This document shows positions 24,319-31,420 of a stretch of DNA of 37,390 bases, piece by piece. Location: positions 1 through 37,390 of the forward strand of contig NZ_LOPV01000712.1 of NCBI RefSeq assembly GCF_001469865.1. The letters run 5' to 3'. The notes beneath the pieces are model-generated. The model had not been told where the DNA came from and searched no databases. It worked only from the letters and a program-made list of their open reading frames with translations. The stretch's first letter is position 1. Every line of letters starts with the position of its first letter. The DNA is from Haloferax profundi. GTDB lineage: Archaea > Halobacteriota > Halobacteria > Halobacteriales > Haloferacaceae. A program made the translations under genes and the position numbers.

Positions 24319-25902
24319 TCAGCGCCGCCCCCTCCGGCGAACGACGAGGAACCCGGCACCGCCGGCGGCGACGAGGAGCACCGCCGCGCCGACGATGGGG
24401 AACGACAGGCCGAACGGGAGCGACCCACCGTTTTCGACCGCTTCGACGCGGACGGGGACGCGGTAGGCGTCGGATATCGTCGTGTCACCCTCCTCGTTCT
24501 CGTAGCGGAAGTCGAGTTCGACCGGGTAGTCTTTCTCCAGTGCGCTCCCTGCGGCGGCAACGTCGAAGACGAGCGTCGCCGACTCGCCCGGTCCGAGTTC
24601 GTCGACAAACGCTTCGGAGTCACCCGACGACAGTGGGTCTTCGAGGTAAATCTTCGCCGAGATGTCGCGGAGCGTCTCGTCTCGGTCGTTGACGACGGTC
24701 ACGCGGAGTTCGCCGGAGCGACCGGGTGCGACCGTTCCTTCGTCGACGGTCACGTCGAACTCGGGTGAGGAGGGCGCGACGTCGACACGGATGTCGATGT
24801 CGTCACTCGTCCGACGTTCACCCTCGGTGTCGCGGTAGGTGACAGTCGCCGTGTACTGCCGCGGGCCGGCGTCGGCACCTTCGGCGACCTGCACGTCGAA
24901 GGAGAAGGGTGCGCTCGCACCGGGGGCGAGGTCACCGACAGCGTACTCGGTTTCAGTCGCCGTCGCACTTCCCTCGGGGAGCGAGAGTTCCACGACGACG
25001 TTACGGACAGGGGTCGCACCGTCGTTCACGACGGTTCCGACGAGTTTCCCGTCGTCACCGACGCGGAGGGTGCTTTCGACGTTTTCGAGGCTGAACGACT
25101 GCTCGGCCACGGGGAGGAATCCAGCGGCGAGTGGCGAGTACTGCGACCGAGCACCGTCTGGGTCCTCGTAGACGATGTCGACAGCGAGGACGTATCCACG
25201 CGTCGACCCATTCGCACTGAGCGAGGTGTCGTAGACGAAGGTTCGGTTCTCACCGACGGGCCACTCCGGTGCGAACTGCGTCGCCGTCTCGGTTCCGTCG
25301 AACGTCACCTCTGGAGACTGCGAGGTGACGGCGACGACGGTGTTTCGGGCGTCGAGTTCGCCGACGTTCTGAATCGTGAGTGCGACGGCACCTTGCCCAC
25401 CGACGGGGACGGTGGAGTCAGACCCGACGACGGCGAACCGGACGCGTTCTTCGACGCGGAGGGGAACGTCGAGGTTGTACGTCCGGCGGTGAGCGTTGTC
25501 GAACTCGTAGGTCACTCGCAGTCGGAGGTCGTACTCGCCTGCGGCGATGTTCTCGGGCGCTTCGACGGCGAATTCGACCTCTCTGGTGTCACTGTCGTTC
25601 ATCGTTCCGACGAACACGTCACCAGTTCTGACGACGAACGGGGTGTTCGCGGACCTGAGTTCGACCCGGACGTTCTCTGCCGTCTTCGACACGTCCTCGG
25701 GCTTGACAGGGTCGTTCGAAAAGCCGACAGTGACTGTCGTCTCTTCACCCGGTTGAACTACCGGGTTGACGACGTACGCGCGAAACACGGGAACTTTGTT
25801 CGGTGTCCGTTCTTCTTCTGGTGCTTCCTGTGCCACGACACCCATGGGGACCGAAGCGAGGACGAGCAATACGGCAAACAGGATTGCGAAGTGACTCTTC
25901 AT
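24319..25902 (-). CDS. COG1361-type membrane-anchored surface protein
   Basis: This 527-residue protein has a Sec signal peptide (MKSHFAILFAVLLVLASVPM, cleavage likely after VVAQ). Three or four immunoglobulin-like or CARDB-type beta domains follow, marked by repeated phrases such as VQPGEETTVTVGFSN, VGGQGAVALTIQNVGELDAR and APGRSGELRVTVVNDRDE. A C-terminal helix (FPIVGAAVLLVAAGGAGFLV) ends in basic residues (RRRGRR), so the bulk lies outside the cell. Such proteins are often encoded next to RND permeases, where they could act as an external adaptor. The frame extends upstream of the ATG at 25902, but the signal peptide fixes the start. The 182-base gap upstream shows no other gene. Confidence 0.85.
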   Translation of the reverse strand: MKSHFAILFAVLLVLASVPMGVVAQEAPEEERTPNKVPVFRAYVVNPVVQPGEETTVTVGFSNDPVKPEDVSKTAENVRVELRSANTPFVVRTGDVFVGTMNDSDTREVEFAVEAPENIAAGEYDLRLRVTYEFDNAHRRTYNLDVPLRVEERVRFAVVGSDSTVPVGGQGAVALTIQNVGELDARNTVVAVTSQSPEVTFDGTETATQFAPEWPVGENRTFVYDTSLSANGSTRGYVLAVDIVYEDPDGARSQYSPLAAGFLPVAEQSFSLENVESTLRVGDDGKLVGTVVNDGATPVRNVVVELSLPEGSATATETEYAVGDLAPGASAPFSFDVQVAEGADAGPRQYTATVTYRDTEGERRTSDDIDIRVDVAPSSPEFDVTVDEGTVAPGRSGELRVTVVNDRDETLRDISAKIYLEDPLSSGDSEAFVDELGPGESATLVFDVAAAGSALEKDYPVELDFRYENEEGDTTISDAYRVPVRVEAVENGGSLPFGLSFPIVGAAVLLVAAGGAGFLVVRRRGRR

Positions 25903-26084
25903 TGTCTGTGTCCGGGGAGTGTAGACAGACCGCGCCCCGGTACGCGGGTCTCCGTGGAGGACGCCTTGCGAGCGACCCAACTAGCCGTTGATACGTCACG
26001 AACAGGCAAATAGCGGTATGCGGTGCGTTCCTGACTGTCAGCGGTTGCTGATTGTTCGTCTGTCAGGGCGTTCGCGTGGGGTCG

Positions 26085-26558
26085 TCACCGAACCTGCTCG
26101 TCTACGCCGAGTTCGTCCATCGCGCGGACGACGACGTACGCCTCGACGAGGTCACGTCGTTCGACCATCGGGTCGTCAGCGTTGTCGATGACTTCGGTGG
26201 CGTCGTCGAGGAGTCGACGCTCCTGTTCGGTCTGGTCGGGTTCTGCGCGAGTGCTGTTCAACAACGCCTCGAAGTCCTCACGGATGCTGAAGTCGGCACG
26301 AGCGACGTTACACCGTGAGAGTGGGTGCATCCCCATGTCCAGGACCAACTCGGAGACGAGTTTCCAGTCACTCTCACAGAACTGGAGCGTCACGTCGCCG
26401 ACGATGTCTCGCCACGCAATCGGTGCGGCGTTTCGCATGAGCGTCACTGCCCGCGGAGGGACGGCAATCCGTGCGACGGTCTTGGGGTCGTCGCAGAGAC
26501 AGCACGGTTGGTCCGTCCTGCCGGTGTACATGCCGGGGCCTAAGGAGTCTGGAGACAT
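26085..26558 (-). CDS. Cysteine-containing hypothetical protein
   Basis: This 157-residue soluble protein is unassigned. A possible metal site begins with CCLC at residues 19-22 (C19, C20, C22), with Cys61 (LQFCESDW) and Cys83 (LSRCNVARADF) as further candidate ligands. The middle holds TLMRNAAPIAWRDIVGDVTL, and the C-terminal third is acidic and helical (RRLLDDATEVIDNADD). The CxxC-like knuckle followed by FC-x-SDW recalls small zinc-ribbon proteins, but no catalytic motif is seen. A CTCTTTCG box near 26572-26579 may be its promoter. Composition fits a genuine haloarchaeal gene. Confidence 0.7.
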   Translation of the reverse strand: MSPDSLGPGMYTGRTDQPCCLCDDPKTVARIAVPPRAVTLMRNAAPIAWRDIVGDVTLQFCESDWKLVSELVLDMGMHPLSRCNVARADFSIREDFEALLNSTRAEPDQTEQERRLLDDATEVIDNADDPMVERRDLVEAYVVVRAMDELGVDEQVR

Positions 26559-26888
26559 GTACGTTTGGGGCGAAAGAGCACGATGCAGCGGGGTTCTCGA
26601 CAGCGAACAGACTGGCTAGTACTGGACGAGGAGGCACGGGGTTCGACGCCCGGGGCGGGGACAGTCGAACCCAGATTTGGCAGCGGGTGGCGCGACCGGC
26701 GGAAAAGCTGGCACTGAATCACGCGATTGGGCTAGGCTGGGCGCACTTTGGGTGTAGCATCGGCCACGCCAACAGCATAGTTGTGAACCAGGCATAAATA
26801 TCTTCTTGCAATTATCGTATGTCCACATATTGTGCACTATATATTTCTACGCTCAAATTATCGGCATAGATAGTTTGCTTCTACAAGT
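26559..26888. other. 330-base intergenic region with stem-loop and AT-rich block
   Basis: No convincing gene is present. At 26639-26672 GGGTTCGAC and GTCGAACCC form a perfect 9-bp stem around 16 bases that include GCCC-G-GGGC. At about 26790-26888 the DNA becomes clearly AT-rich (for example TATATATTTC and ATAAATATC), unlike the rest of the window. A minus-strand TATA-like AAATATATAG at about 26843-26852 would start an RNA near 26822 running toward the stem-loop. This could be a small RNA gene or simply a promoter or terminator region. Confidence 0.4.
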
Positions 26889-27626
26889 TTACTGACGTTC
26901 CAATTCCGAGGTCTGCGGGACGTGTATCGCCATCGGGAGGCCAGTCGCGTCGGAGGGAGGTGATTCGGGGAGTGTGACGAGTGGGTACGTCGCCGCCACG
27001 GCGAGGGCGAGAGCGTCGACGACGTCGTCGCGGGCGACGTCCCGGCGGAGGGTGTCCGCCAGCGTGTCGCGGTAGACTCCTCTCGGGTCGTCGTCATTGG
27101 CGACGCACTGAAGCACGTCGAGACGACGCTCGCGTCCCTCGACAGTCGACTTCGACTCGGTGAGAGGTTCGCCGGCGAACGCCGCGAAGGCGAGTTCTGG
27201 ATGCGCTTCGCGGACCAATTGGCGAGCACGAGGCCTCGATTGGAGCACGTCGTCCACGGCGCGAATCTTCGGGACTAGATTCCACGCCTGAATCGAGAGT
27301 CCGGCACCGGTTCGCTCGCGGTTCCGCGCACTCGCCTGCTCGTGTGAGGAGACGTCGAGGACGTCCCTGACAGGGGCGAAGAAGACGGTCGATGCACGAC
27401 TCCCGAGTCGCGTTCGGGCCTCGACGTCACACGCTCGGCGCTCGGACGTGGAGAGTCCGATTGGCACGTCGACCAACACGAGGTCCGCGTCTCGAGCATC
27501 TGCGTCGTTCCACACGGATTGGAAGTCCGAAACGACACGAATCGCGAACCCGTCGGGTGAATAGTACGCACAGACCCATCCCGCGCGGCACCCATCGACG
27601 CCGACGACAGTTCGTGAAGCGGGCAC
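26889..27626 (-). CDS. DUF429 family protein (predicted RNase H-like)
   Basis: This 245-residue protein matches the DUF429 family, predicted to have an RNase H-like fold. The first strand motif VVGVDGCRAGWVCAYY contains the conserved Asp and the GWV signature, and LVLVDVPIGLSTSERRACD supplies the second acidic motif and the family's D-x-P-[IL]-G-L. Later motifs REAHPELAFAAFAG and DDVVDALALAVAA (with C-terminal Asp-Asp) also fit. Nuclease activity has been proposed from the fold, not shown here. The start is a GTG with a TTCTTTGG box about 28 bases upstream. The regulator gene ends only 34 bases upstream on the same strand, so partial cotranscription is possible. Confidence 0.88.
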   Translation of the reverse strand: MPASRTVVGVDGCRAGWVCAYYSPDGFAIRVVSDFQSVWNDADARDADLVLVDVPIGLSTSERRACDVEARTRLGSRASTVFFAPVRDVLDVSSHEQASARNRERTGAGLSIQAWNLVPKIRAVDDVLQSRPRARQLVREAHPELAFAAFAGEPLTESKSTVEGRERRLDVLQCVANDDDPRGVYRDTLADTLRRDVARDDVVDALALAVAATYPLVTLPESPPSDATGLPMAIHVPQTSELERQ

Positions 27627-27660
27627 AGTCCACTGCTACGGACCGGTCACCAAAGAAGTA

Positions 27661-28347
27661 TCAGTCGTCAGCGTCGAGAGAAACGGCACTCGTCGTCTGG
27701 ACACAGGTGTCGACTAGCCCTTCGATAGTGGTGTCGAACGCCTTCTTGACCGAGACGAGGAGTTTCACGTCGTCGTTCAACGGCACCCGGACGACCAGCG
27801 CCTTTTCGAGGCCGACAGCGATGTACTCTGGACCGCCCGCTGGGAGGTCACCGAGTGGTTCGTCTAGTGGTTCCTCGTTGGCGAGCGTCGAGACGACTGT
27901 CTTGAGCGTCTCTTCGTCGTATTCGTCGTACAGGCTCGGTGACGAGAAGTGAACCCACGCCCGACTCGGTTCACACCAGGCGATAGCCCGGAGAGAGTCA
28001 CTATACGTCGTTTGGAGTTCACTGACCAACTCAGGTTCGGGAAAGCCGTCGGCATCGACGACAGTGAGGTCGACTCGCTGGTCTAACGCGACCCGTTCGT
28101 AGGCGAGTTCCCCCAGGTCAGTCAGGCCGTACAGTCGTCCCTTCTGTTGTGACTCGGGAACGAGGAGTTCGACGATTCCCTGGTCACGCAACTCGGAGAG
28201 TGCACGTGATACGTGCGGTTGTGCGAGGTCGGTCTCGGTCGCGATACGCGACGGGAGTCCGGACCCGTGTTCGGAAAGGTATTCACACACTGTGAGGCGG
28301 TAGCGAGAACTCGCAATGTATCCTGCAGAGTCCCATGTCTCAGTCAT
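27661..28347 (-). CDS. Winged helix-turn-helix transcriptional regulator
   Basis: This 228-residue protein has a MarR/ArsR-like DNA-binding domain at about residues 10-80: ASSRYRLTVCEYLSEHG for the first helices, LAQPHVSRALSELRDQGIVE for the recognition helix and its successor, then the wing KGRLYGLTDLGELAYE. The C-terminal 140 residues form a separate alpha/beta domain (DLTVVDADGFPEPELV, LEKALVVRVPLNDDVKLLVS) that probably binds a ligand or makes a dimer. There are two cysteines in the middle and end (IAWCEPSR, LVDTCVQT), which might be redox sensitive. It is divergent from the doxX unit, and the region between has palindromes that could be its sites. Confidence 0.85.
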   Translation of the reverse strand: MTETWDSAGYIASSRYRLTVCEYLSEHGSGLPSRIATETDLAQPHVSRALSELRDQGIVELLVPESQQKGRLYGLTDLGELAYERVALDQRVDLTVVDADGFPEPELVSELQTTYSDSLRAIAWCEPSRAWVHFSSPSLYDEYDEETLKTVVSTLANEEPLDEPLGDLPAGGPEYIAVGLEKALVVRVPLNDDVKLLVSVKKAFDTTIEGLVDTCVQTTSAVSLDADD

Positions 28348-28572
28348 GGCTCTCGATAGCCTCAGTTGTTTTCATCATTACTGACACGTCCCAAATAGAT
28401 ATCACGGTGTAGCGGGGTATATCTTTCGTGCCGTGGCCTAGACTACCATATTCATACCATATTGGCTCTGTAACTCAAAAATCAGCCGACTCGGCGTCGT
28501 TCAAATAATAGGTTTACCGAACCGCACGATTCGACCTCTCTTGTTTGTCATGTGAGAGTTCGGTGATGGAGA

Positions 28573-28615
28573 TGTCACCCGGTACACCCCCGGTTACCCG
28601 GTGACACTGGTGTCA
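28573..28615. promoter_or_regulatory. Operator-like nested palindromes upstream of the doxX promoter
   Basis: TGACAC-TG-GTGTCA at 28602-28615 is a perfect 6-bp inverted repeat ending 7 bases before the TATA box. TGTCACC at 28573-28579 and GGTGACA at 28600-28606 form a second, overlapping inverted repeat. A lone TGACAC also occurs at 28382-28387 beside the start of the divergent regulator gene. The position fits a site for the regulator encoded at 27661-28347; binding is not shown. Confidence 0.5.
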
Positions 28616-28621
28616 GCAAAC

Positions 28622-28628
28622 GTATATG
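28622..28628 (+). promoter_or_regulatory. TATA box of the mini-ORF/doxX transcript
   Basis: GTATATG centred about 32 bases before the mini-ORF ATG at 28657 and 94 bases before the doxX ATG. A transcript starting about 26 bases downstream would begin a few bases before the mini-ORF. Confidence 0.65.
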
Positions 28629-28656
28629 TTGGTTCCGTCTCGTACCAGATAACGTA

Positions 28657-28722
28657 ATGTTAGCACCATCTTCCGAGGCGGAACAGTTTACGACCGATGC
28701 CGCGACGGAGGTTCGCGCATGA
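28657..28722 (+). CDS. 21-codon mini-ORF overlapping doxX
   Basis: ATG at 28657 opens a 21-residue frame beginning MLAPSSEAEQFTTDAATEV and stopping at TGA 28720-28722, which overlaps the doxX ATG (ATGA). The predicted transcript start places this ATG almost at the 5' end, where haloarchaeal ribosomes readily initiate. Inside it, GGAGG at 28707-28711 is a Shine-Dalgarno for doxX. The peptide is acidic, without a membrane helix. It may serve as a leader for coupled translation rather than as a protein. Confidence 0.5.
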   Translation: MLAPSSEAEQFTTDAATEVRA

Positions 28723-29150
28723 GCACCACGCTCCAGTTTGCCGGCGCGGGAACGGACGTCGCGTTCCTCGCCGCTCGCGTCCTCTTCGGTGCGGTCATCG
28801 CGTTCATGGGGCTCAATCACTTCATGAACGTCGACCAGATGTCTGGATACGCAGAGATGAAGGGCCTGCCGGCACCACGCTTCGGCGTCGTGTTCTCCGG
28901 TGGGATGCTCGTGTTCGGTGGTCTCGGTATCGCTGCCGGTGTCTTCCCGGCACTCGCCGCGGGCGCAGTTGCGCTGTTCTTGCTCGTCAGCACGCCACTG
29001 TTCCACAACTTCTGGGCCGTCCCCGAAGACCAACAGCAGTCCGAGATGACCGACTTCCTGAAGAACGTGGTCATGCTCGGTGGGGCACTCGTCTTCCTCG
29101 CGCTCAGTAGTGTCACGTGGCCCTACGCTATCGGTGTCGGCCTGTTCTGA
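28719..29150 (+). CDS. DoxX family membrane protein
   Basis: This 143-residue protein has four hydrophobic helices at about 12-32, 54-75, 78-96 and 115-140, the layout of the DoxX family. LAARVLFGAVIAFMGLNHFM near the N-terminus and FSGGMLVFGGLGIAAGV in helix 2 are typical. Relatives include the small subunit of an archaeal thiosulfate:quinone oxidoreductase and bacterial proteins linked to redox and thiol stress; no quinone site can be identified here. The ATG overlaps the mini-ORF stop and is preceded by GGAGG 7 bases upstream. A flavin reductase-like gene follows after 141 bases, so a redox role is plausible but inferred. Confidence 0.88.
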   Translation: MSTTLQFAGAGTDVAFLAARVLFGAVIAFMGLNHFMNVDQMSGYAEMKGLPAPRFGVVFSGGMLVFGGLGIAAGVFPALAAGAVALFLLVSTPLFHNFWAVPEDQQQSEMTDFLKNVVMLGGALVFLALSSVTWPYAIGVGLF

Positions 29151-29238
29151 GATCGTCTCTCGACTCAGCCACCCTCACTCCTGCCCGAGACGACGGACAC
29201 ACCACACATTCATTCACTCACACTCCCCTTTCCACTAC

Positions 29239-29292
29239 ATGACCACACTCAGATTCGAAAAATTCCGACAGAACACGACGGAGGCACACTGA
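29239..29292 (+). CDS. 17-codon mini-ORF overlapping the flavin reductase gene
   Basis: ATG at 29239 opens MTTLRFEKFRQNTTEAH, ending with TGA at 29290-29292; its last base is the first base of the next gene's ATG (TGATG). GGAGG at 29280-29284 stands 7 bases before that ATG, exactly as at doxX. A weak ATTCATT box at 29207-29213 could place the transcript start near the mini-ORF ATG. The peptide is basic, unlike the window's proteins, so a leader role is more likely than a protein product. Confidence 0.4.
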   Translation: MTTLRFEKFRQNTTEAH

Positions 29293-29873
29293 TGGAAGGT
29301 GAACCGACCGCATTCGGGTCGGCGTACCGACTGCTCTCCGGGTCCGTCGTTCCACGGCCGATTGCGTGGGTCAGTTCCCGTGGCGACGACGGCGACAACC
29401 TCGCGCCGTACAGTTTCTTCACTGTCGCCAGCATCGACCCACCGATTCTGGTGTTCGCGCCCGTGGGCCACGGCCCGTCGCTGAAAGATACGCCACGCAA
29501 CGCCATCGACCACGGCGAGTTCGTCGTCAACGTGGTCACGAGTGACCTCGCCGAGGCGATGAACCAGACTGCTGCGACAGTCCCCGCCGGCGTCGACGAG
29601 TTCGAACACGTCGGAATCGAGAAGGCCGAAGCAGTCCGCGTCGATGCCCCACGCGTCGCGGCGGCAGCCGTCTCCTTCGAGTGTACGCTCTACGACAGCA
29701 TGGAAGTCGGGTCGTCGACACTCGTCCTCGGCGAAGTCGTCTACGCCCACGTCGCAGACGAGGTGCTGACCGACGGCAAACTCGACACGACGAAACTCGA
29801 CGCCGTCGGCCGACTCGCCGGGAGTCAGTACACCAGAACCGACGACCGATTCGAACTCGTCCGCCCGGAGTAG
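29292..29873 (+). CDS. Flavin reductase-like, FMN-binding split-barrel protein
   Basis: This 193-residue protein belongs to the flavin reductase/flavoredoxin family with an FMN-binding split barrel. SGSVVPRPIAWVSSRGDDG and NLAPYSFFTVASIDPPILVF hold the residues that line the FMN phosphate and ring site, and KDTPRNAIDHGEFVVNVV is the typical follow-on motif. Members move electrons from NAD(P)H to flavin or work as flavoredoxins; the donor is unclear. The ATG at 29292 has a GGAGG Shine-Dalgarno and overlaps the mini-ORF. The gene follows doxX on the same strand. Confidence 0.9.
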   Translation: MEGEPTAFGSAYRLLSGSVVPRPIAWVSSRGDDGDNLAPYSFFTVASIDPPILVFAPVGHGPSLKDTPRNAIDHGEFVVNVVTSDLAEAMNQTAATVPAGVDEFEHVGIEKAEAVRVDAPRVAAAAVSFECTLYDSMEVGSSTLVLGEVVYAHVADEVLTDGKLDTTKLDAVGRLAGSQYTRTDDRFELVRPE

Positions 29874-29913
29874 CGGGGAAGCTTTATTTCGAGGTATTTT
29901 GTCTGTTGGCGCA

Positions 29914-30561
29914 ATGAGCGACGTGTCGTTGTCGAGTGTACTCTCGTTTCTCGATGCTGACGATGTGGCGACGGTCGTCCGACGAATCCACGCCGAACGC
30001 GGGGAGCGAACGAAACGAACCGAACGAGACGGGCGAACGTTCCTCTTCGTCGCACCGGACGGCGCGAACCAACCAACTGGCGTCACGTGGGTCGACGTGG
30101 CGGCCGAGTTCGACGACCGGACTGTCGAAGTCTTCGCCGAACGGTGCGAGTCGCAAGGCGTCGACGGGACACTCCTGACGACGGGCGACGAAGCACAGGC
30201 CAGAGAGACACTCGCGTTCGCGTTCGCTACCGAAGACCAACTCGAAGAACCCGAGTCGAAAGAGGACGAACCGCGCTTGCTCGTCGAACCGGAAGAGGTT
30301 GCGGTCCCCATCACGCTGGAGACACTGGACGACCTCGTAGACGACGTCGAGTCTGCCGGCCTCGCAGACGACATCGTCGACGAGTACCACGAACCCCACC
30401 AACCGGAGTTCGAAGAAGTCCTGGACGAAGTCGACGCCGAGGAAGCGGCGAACGCAGACGCAGCAGCCCAGAACGCTGGTTCTGGTGTCGGTATCGTCGT
30501 CGCACTCGTCGCACTCGTCGCACTCGCACTCGTCGGGGGCCTGCTGTTGGGCGTGTTCTGA
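29914..30561 (+). CDS. Tail-anchored hypothetical protein with endonuclease-like N-domain
   Basis: This 215-residue protein starts MSDVSLSSVLSFLDADDVAT and contains an alpha/beta domain over about 1-150 (GRTFLFVAPDG, VDGTLLTTGDEAQARETLAF, VAVPITLETLDDLVDDVESA). The phrase with LLTTGDEAQAR is reminiscent of the Mrr-like restriction endonuclease fold, but the D...ExK catalytic residues are not apparent. After a very acidic linker (about 150-192) a single helix, GIVVALVALVALALVGGLLL, ends the protein and would anchor it with the N-domain inside. A GCTTTATTT box at 29881-29889 lies about 29 bases before the ATG, so it has its own leaderless transcript. Function unknown. Confidence 0.75.
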   Translation: MSDVSLSSVLSFLDADDVATVVRRIHAERGERTKRTERDGRTFLFVAPDGANQPTGVTWVDVAAEFDDRTVEVFAERCESQGVDGTLLTTGDEAQARETLAFAFATEDQLEEPESKEDEPRLLVEPEEVAVPITLETLDDLVDDVESAGLADDIVDEYHEPHQPEFEEVLDEVDAEEAANADAAAQNAGSGVGIVVALVALVALALVGGLLLGVF

Positions 30562-30609
30562 AGAGACACCTCGGGTCGGTCTCCAGTTACTGTGCTACTC
30601 GGCTGTCGC

Positions 30610-31044
30610 TCAGTTCTTCTCGCTCGACGTCGCGAGTCGTTCGATTCGCCTGAGTGCAACAGCACAGACCGCCGCGTACGGACTGGCGACGACCGGAACC
30701 TCGAAGGCGACTTCACACCGGTCTACACCGACGGGCGTAACGCGATGGCCAGTTGCAGGCACTCCGGCGACGCGCCACGTCCACCGATGCTCGTCACAGG
30801 TTTCGATGGTGAACGGGACCCAGACGCCTGCGACTCGAACTTCTCCCTGAGTCCCCGCCTCGATTCGACCCTCTACGCCGCGAACCGCCGAGACACTCGG
30901 CCCCCACTCCGGCCAGTCGTCGACCGACACCAACACGTCCCAGACGACGGCCGCCGGTGCAGAAACCACGCGAGAGACGACGAGACGCCTCCCGTCGGTC
31001 GTCTGCGCTACTCGCGTTCGTGTCCCGCGTCTGTCGTGTTTCAT
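30610..31044 (-). CDS. SRPBCC/START-like lipid- or ligand-binding protein
   Basis: This 144-residue protein has the helix-grip pattern of the SRPBCC (polyketide cyclase/Bet v1) superfamily: strand VVSRVVSAPAAVVWDVLVSV, DDWPEWGPSVSAV after the first helix, a run of strands (EVRVAGVWVPFTIETC, WTWRVAGVP), and a C-terminal helix. The W-D-V-L and W-P-E-W phrases are typical. It should bind a hydrophobic small molecule; none can be named. A CTTATTAG box at 31061-31068 lies about 21-24 bases before the ATG. It converges with the tail-anchored gene and diverges from the 39-residue small gene. Confidence 0.85.
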   Translation of the reverse strand: MKHDRRGTRTRVAQTTDGRRLVVSRVVSAPAAVVWDVLVSVDDWPEWGPSVSAVRGVEGRIEAGTQGEVRVAGVWVPFTIETCDEHRWTWRVAGVPATGHRVTPVGVDRCEVAFEVPVVASPYAAVCAVALRRIERLATSSEKN

Positions 31045-31129
31045 GAACCTAGTATGCTAATAAGTCGTAATATAATATTGGCGAAAGGCTTATGCTCGGA
31101 CCGTGGTAGACAGTAGCAAGGCACACACG

Positions 31130-31249
31130 ATGCACACCGAAAACCGACCGAAACCGACGATGCGAGACGTTAGCCACACACCACCGACAGGCGAGAGCGT
31201 CACGAACGTCTGGGAACGTGGAAACGAATTAGACACGGACGACGAATAA
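31130..31249 (+). CDS. 39-residue acidic small protein
   Basis: A short frame encodes 39 residues, beginning MHTENRPKPTMRDVSHTPP and ending NVWERGNELDTDDE before TAA. The acidic tail and codon choice match haloarchaeal genes. A TTATGC element at 31090-31095 and a stronger AT-rich block (TAATATAATATT, 31068-31079) lie upstream, and a perfect 7-bp stem-loop stands 25 bases after the stop. There is no cysteine, membrane segment or known motif. A second Met (MRDVSHTPP) could be the true start. I do not recognise a family; the flanking signals are the main support. Confidence 0.5.
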   Translation: MHTENRPKPTMRDVSHTPPTGESVTNVWERGNELDTDDE

Positions 31250-31273
31250 CGAATCCTCGAGAGACCCATCACC

Positions 31274-31295
31274 GCTACTGTTTGGAGTCAGTAGC
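31274..31295 (+). terminator. Stem-loop after the 39-residue gene
   Basis: GCTACTG at 31274-31280 and CAGTAGC at 31289-31295 form a perfect 7-bp stem with an 8-base loop beginning TTT. It lies 25 bases after the small gene's TAA and 126 bases before the decarboxylase gene. The rest of the 171-base gap holds only the GTTTAAC box (31387-31393) of the next gene. Confidence 0.4.
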
Positions 31296-31420
31296 ACAAC
31301 CATCCTCTTTGCGCGGGACGTGACCGGCGACCCATCACTGGGAATCTGACCGCTCCTCTGCGGCCAGAAGGTCCGCTACCTATCGGGACGTTTAACCCCC
31401 AGTCTGACGCCCATTCGAGC

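Larger units (their letters stand above)
28348..28656. other. Intergenic control region between regulator and doxX unit
   Basis: The 309 bases hold no gene. The part next to the regulator is AT-rich (28380-28520) and contains TGACAC at 28382-28387. The part next to doxX is GC-rich with nested palindromes, described separately, and ends with a TATA box at 28622-28628. Confidence 0.6.

Noticed and set aside
23305-24768. A 487-residue open frame antisense to the RND exporter
   Set aside because: It has low-complexity charged sequence and spans the junction of two real genes on the other strand.
26638-26673. A tRNA-like T-arm (GGTTCGA) in the intergenic region
   Set aside because: No matching acceptor stem, D-arm or anticodon arm could be paired on either strand; the bases are better explained by a simple 9-bp stem-loop.
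26616-26837. A 73-residue minus-strand frame starting with GTG in the AT-rich block
   Set aside because: It is basic and Cys/Pro/Ser-rich, unlike haloarchaeal proteins, and runs through the stem-loop.
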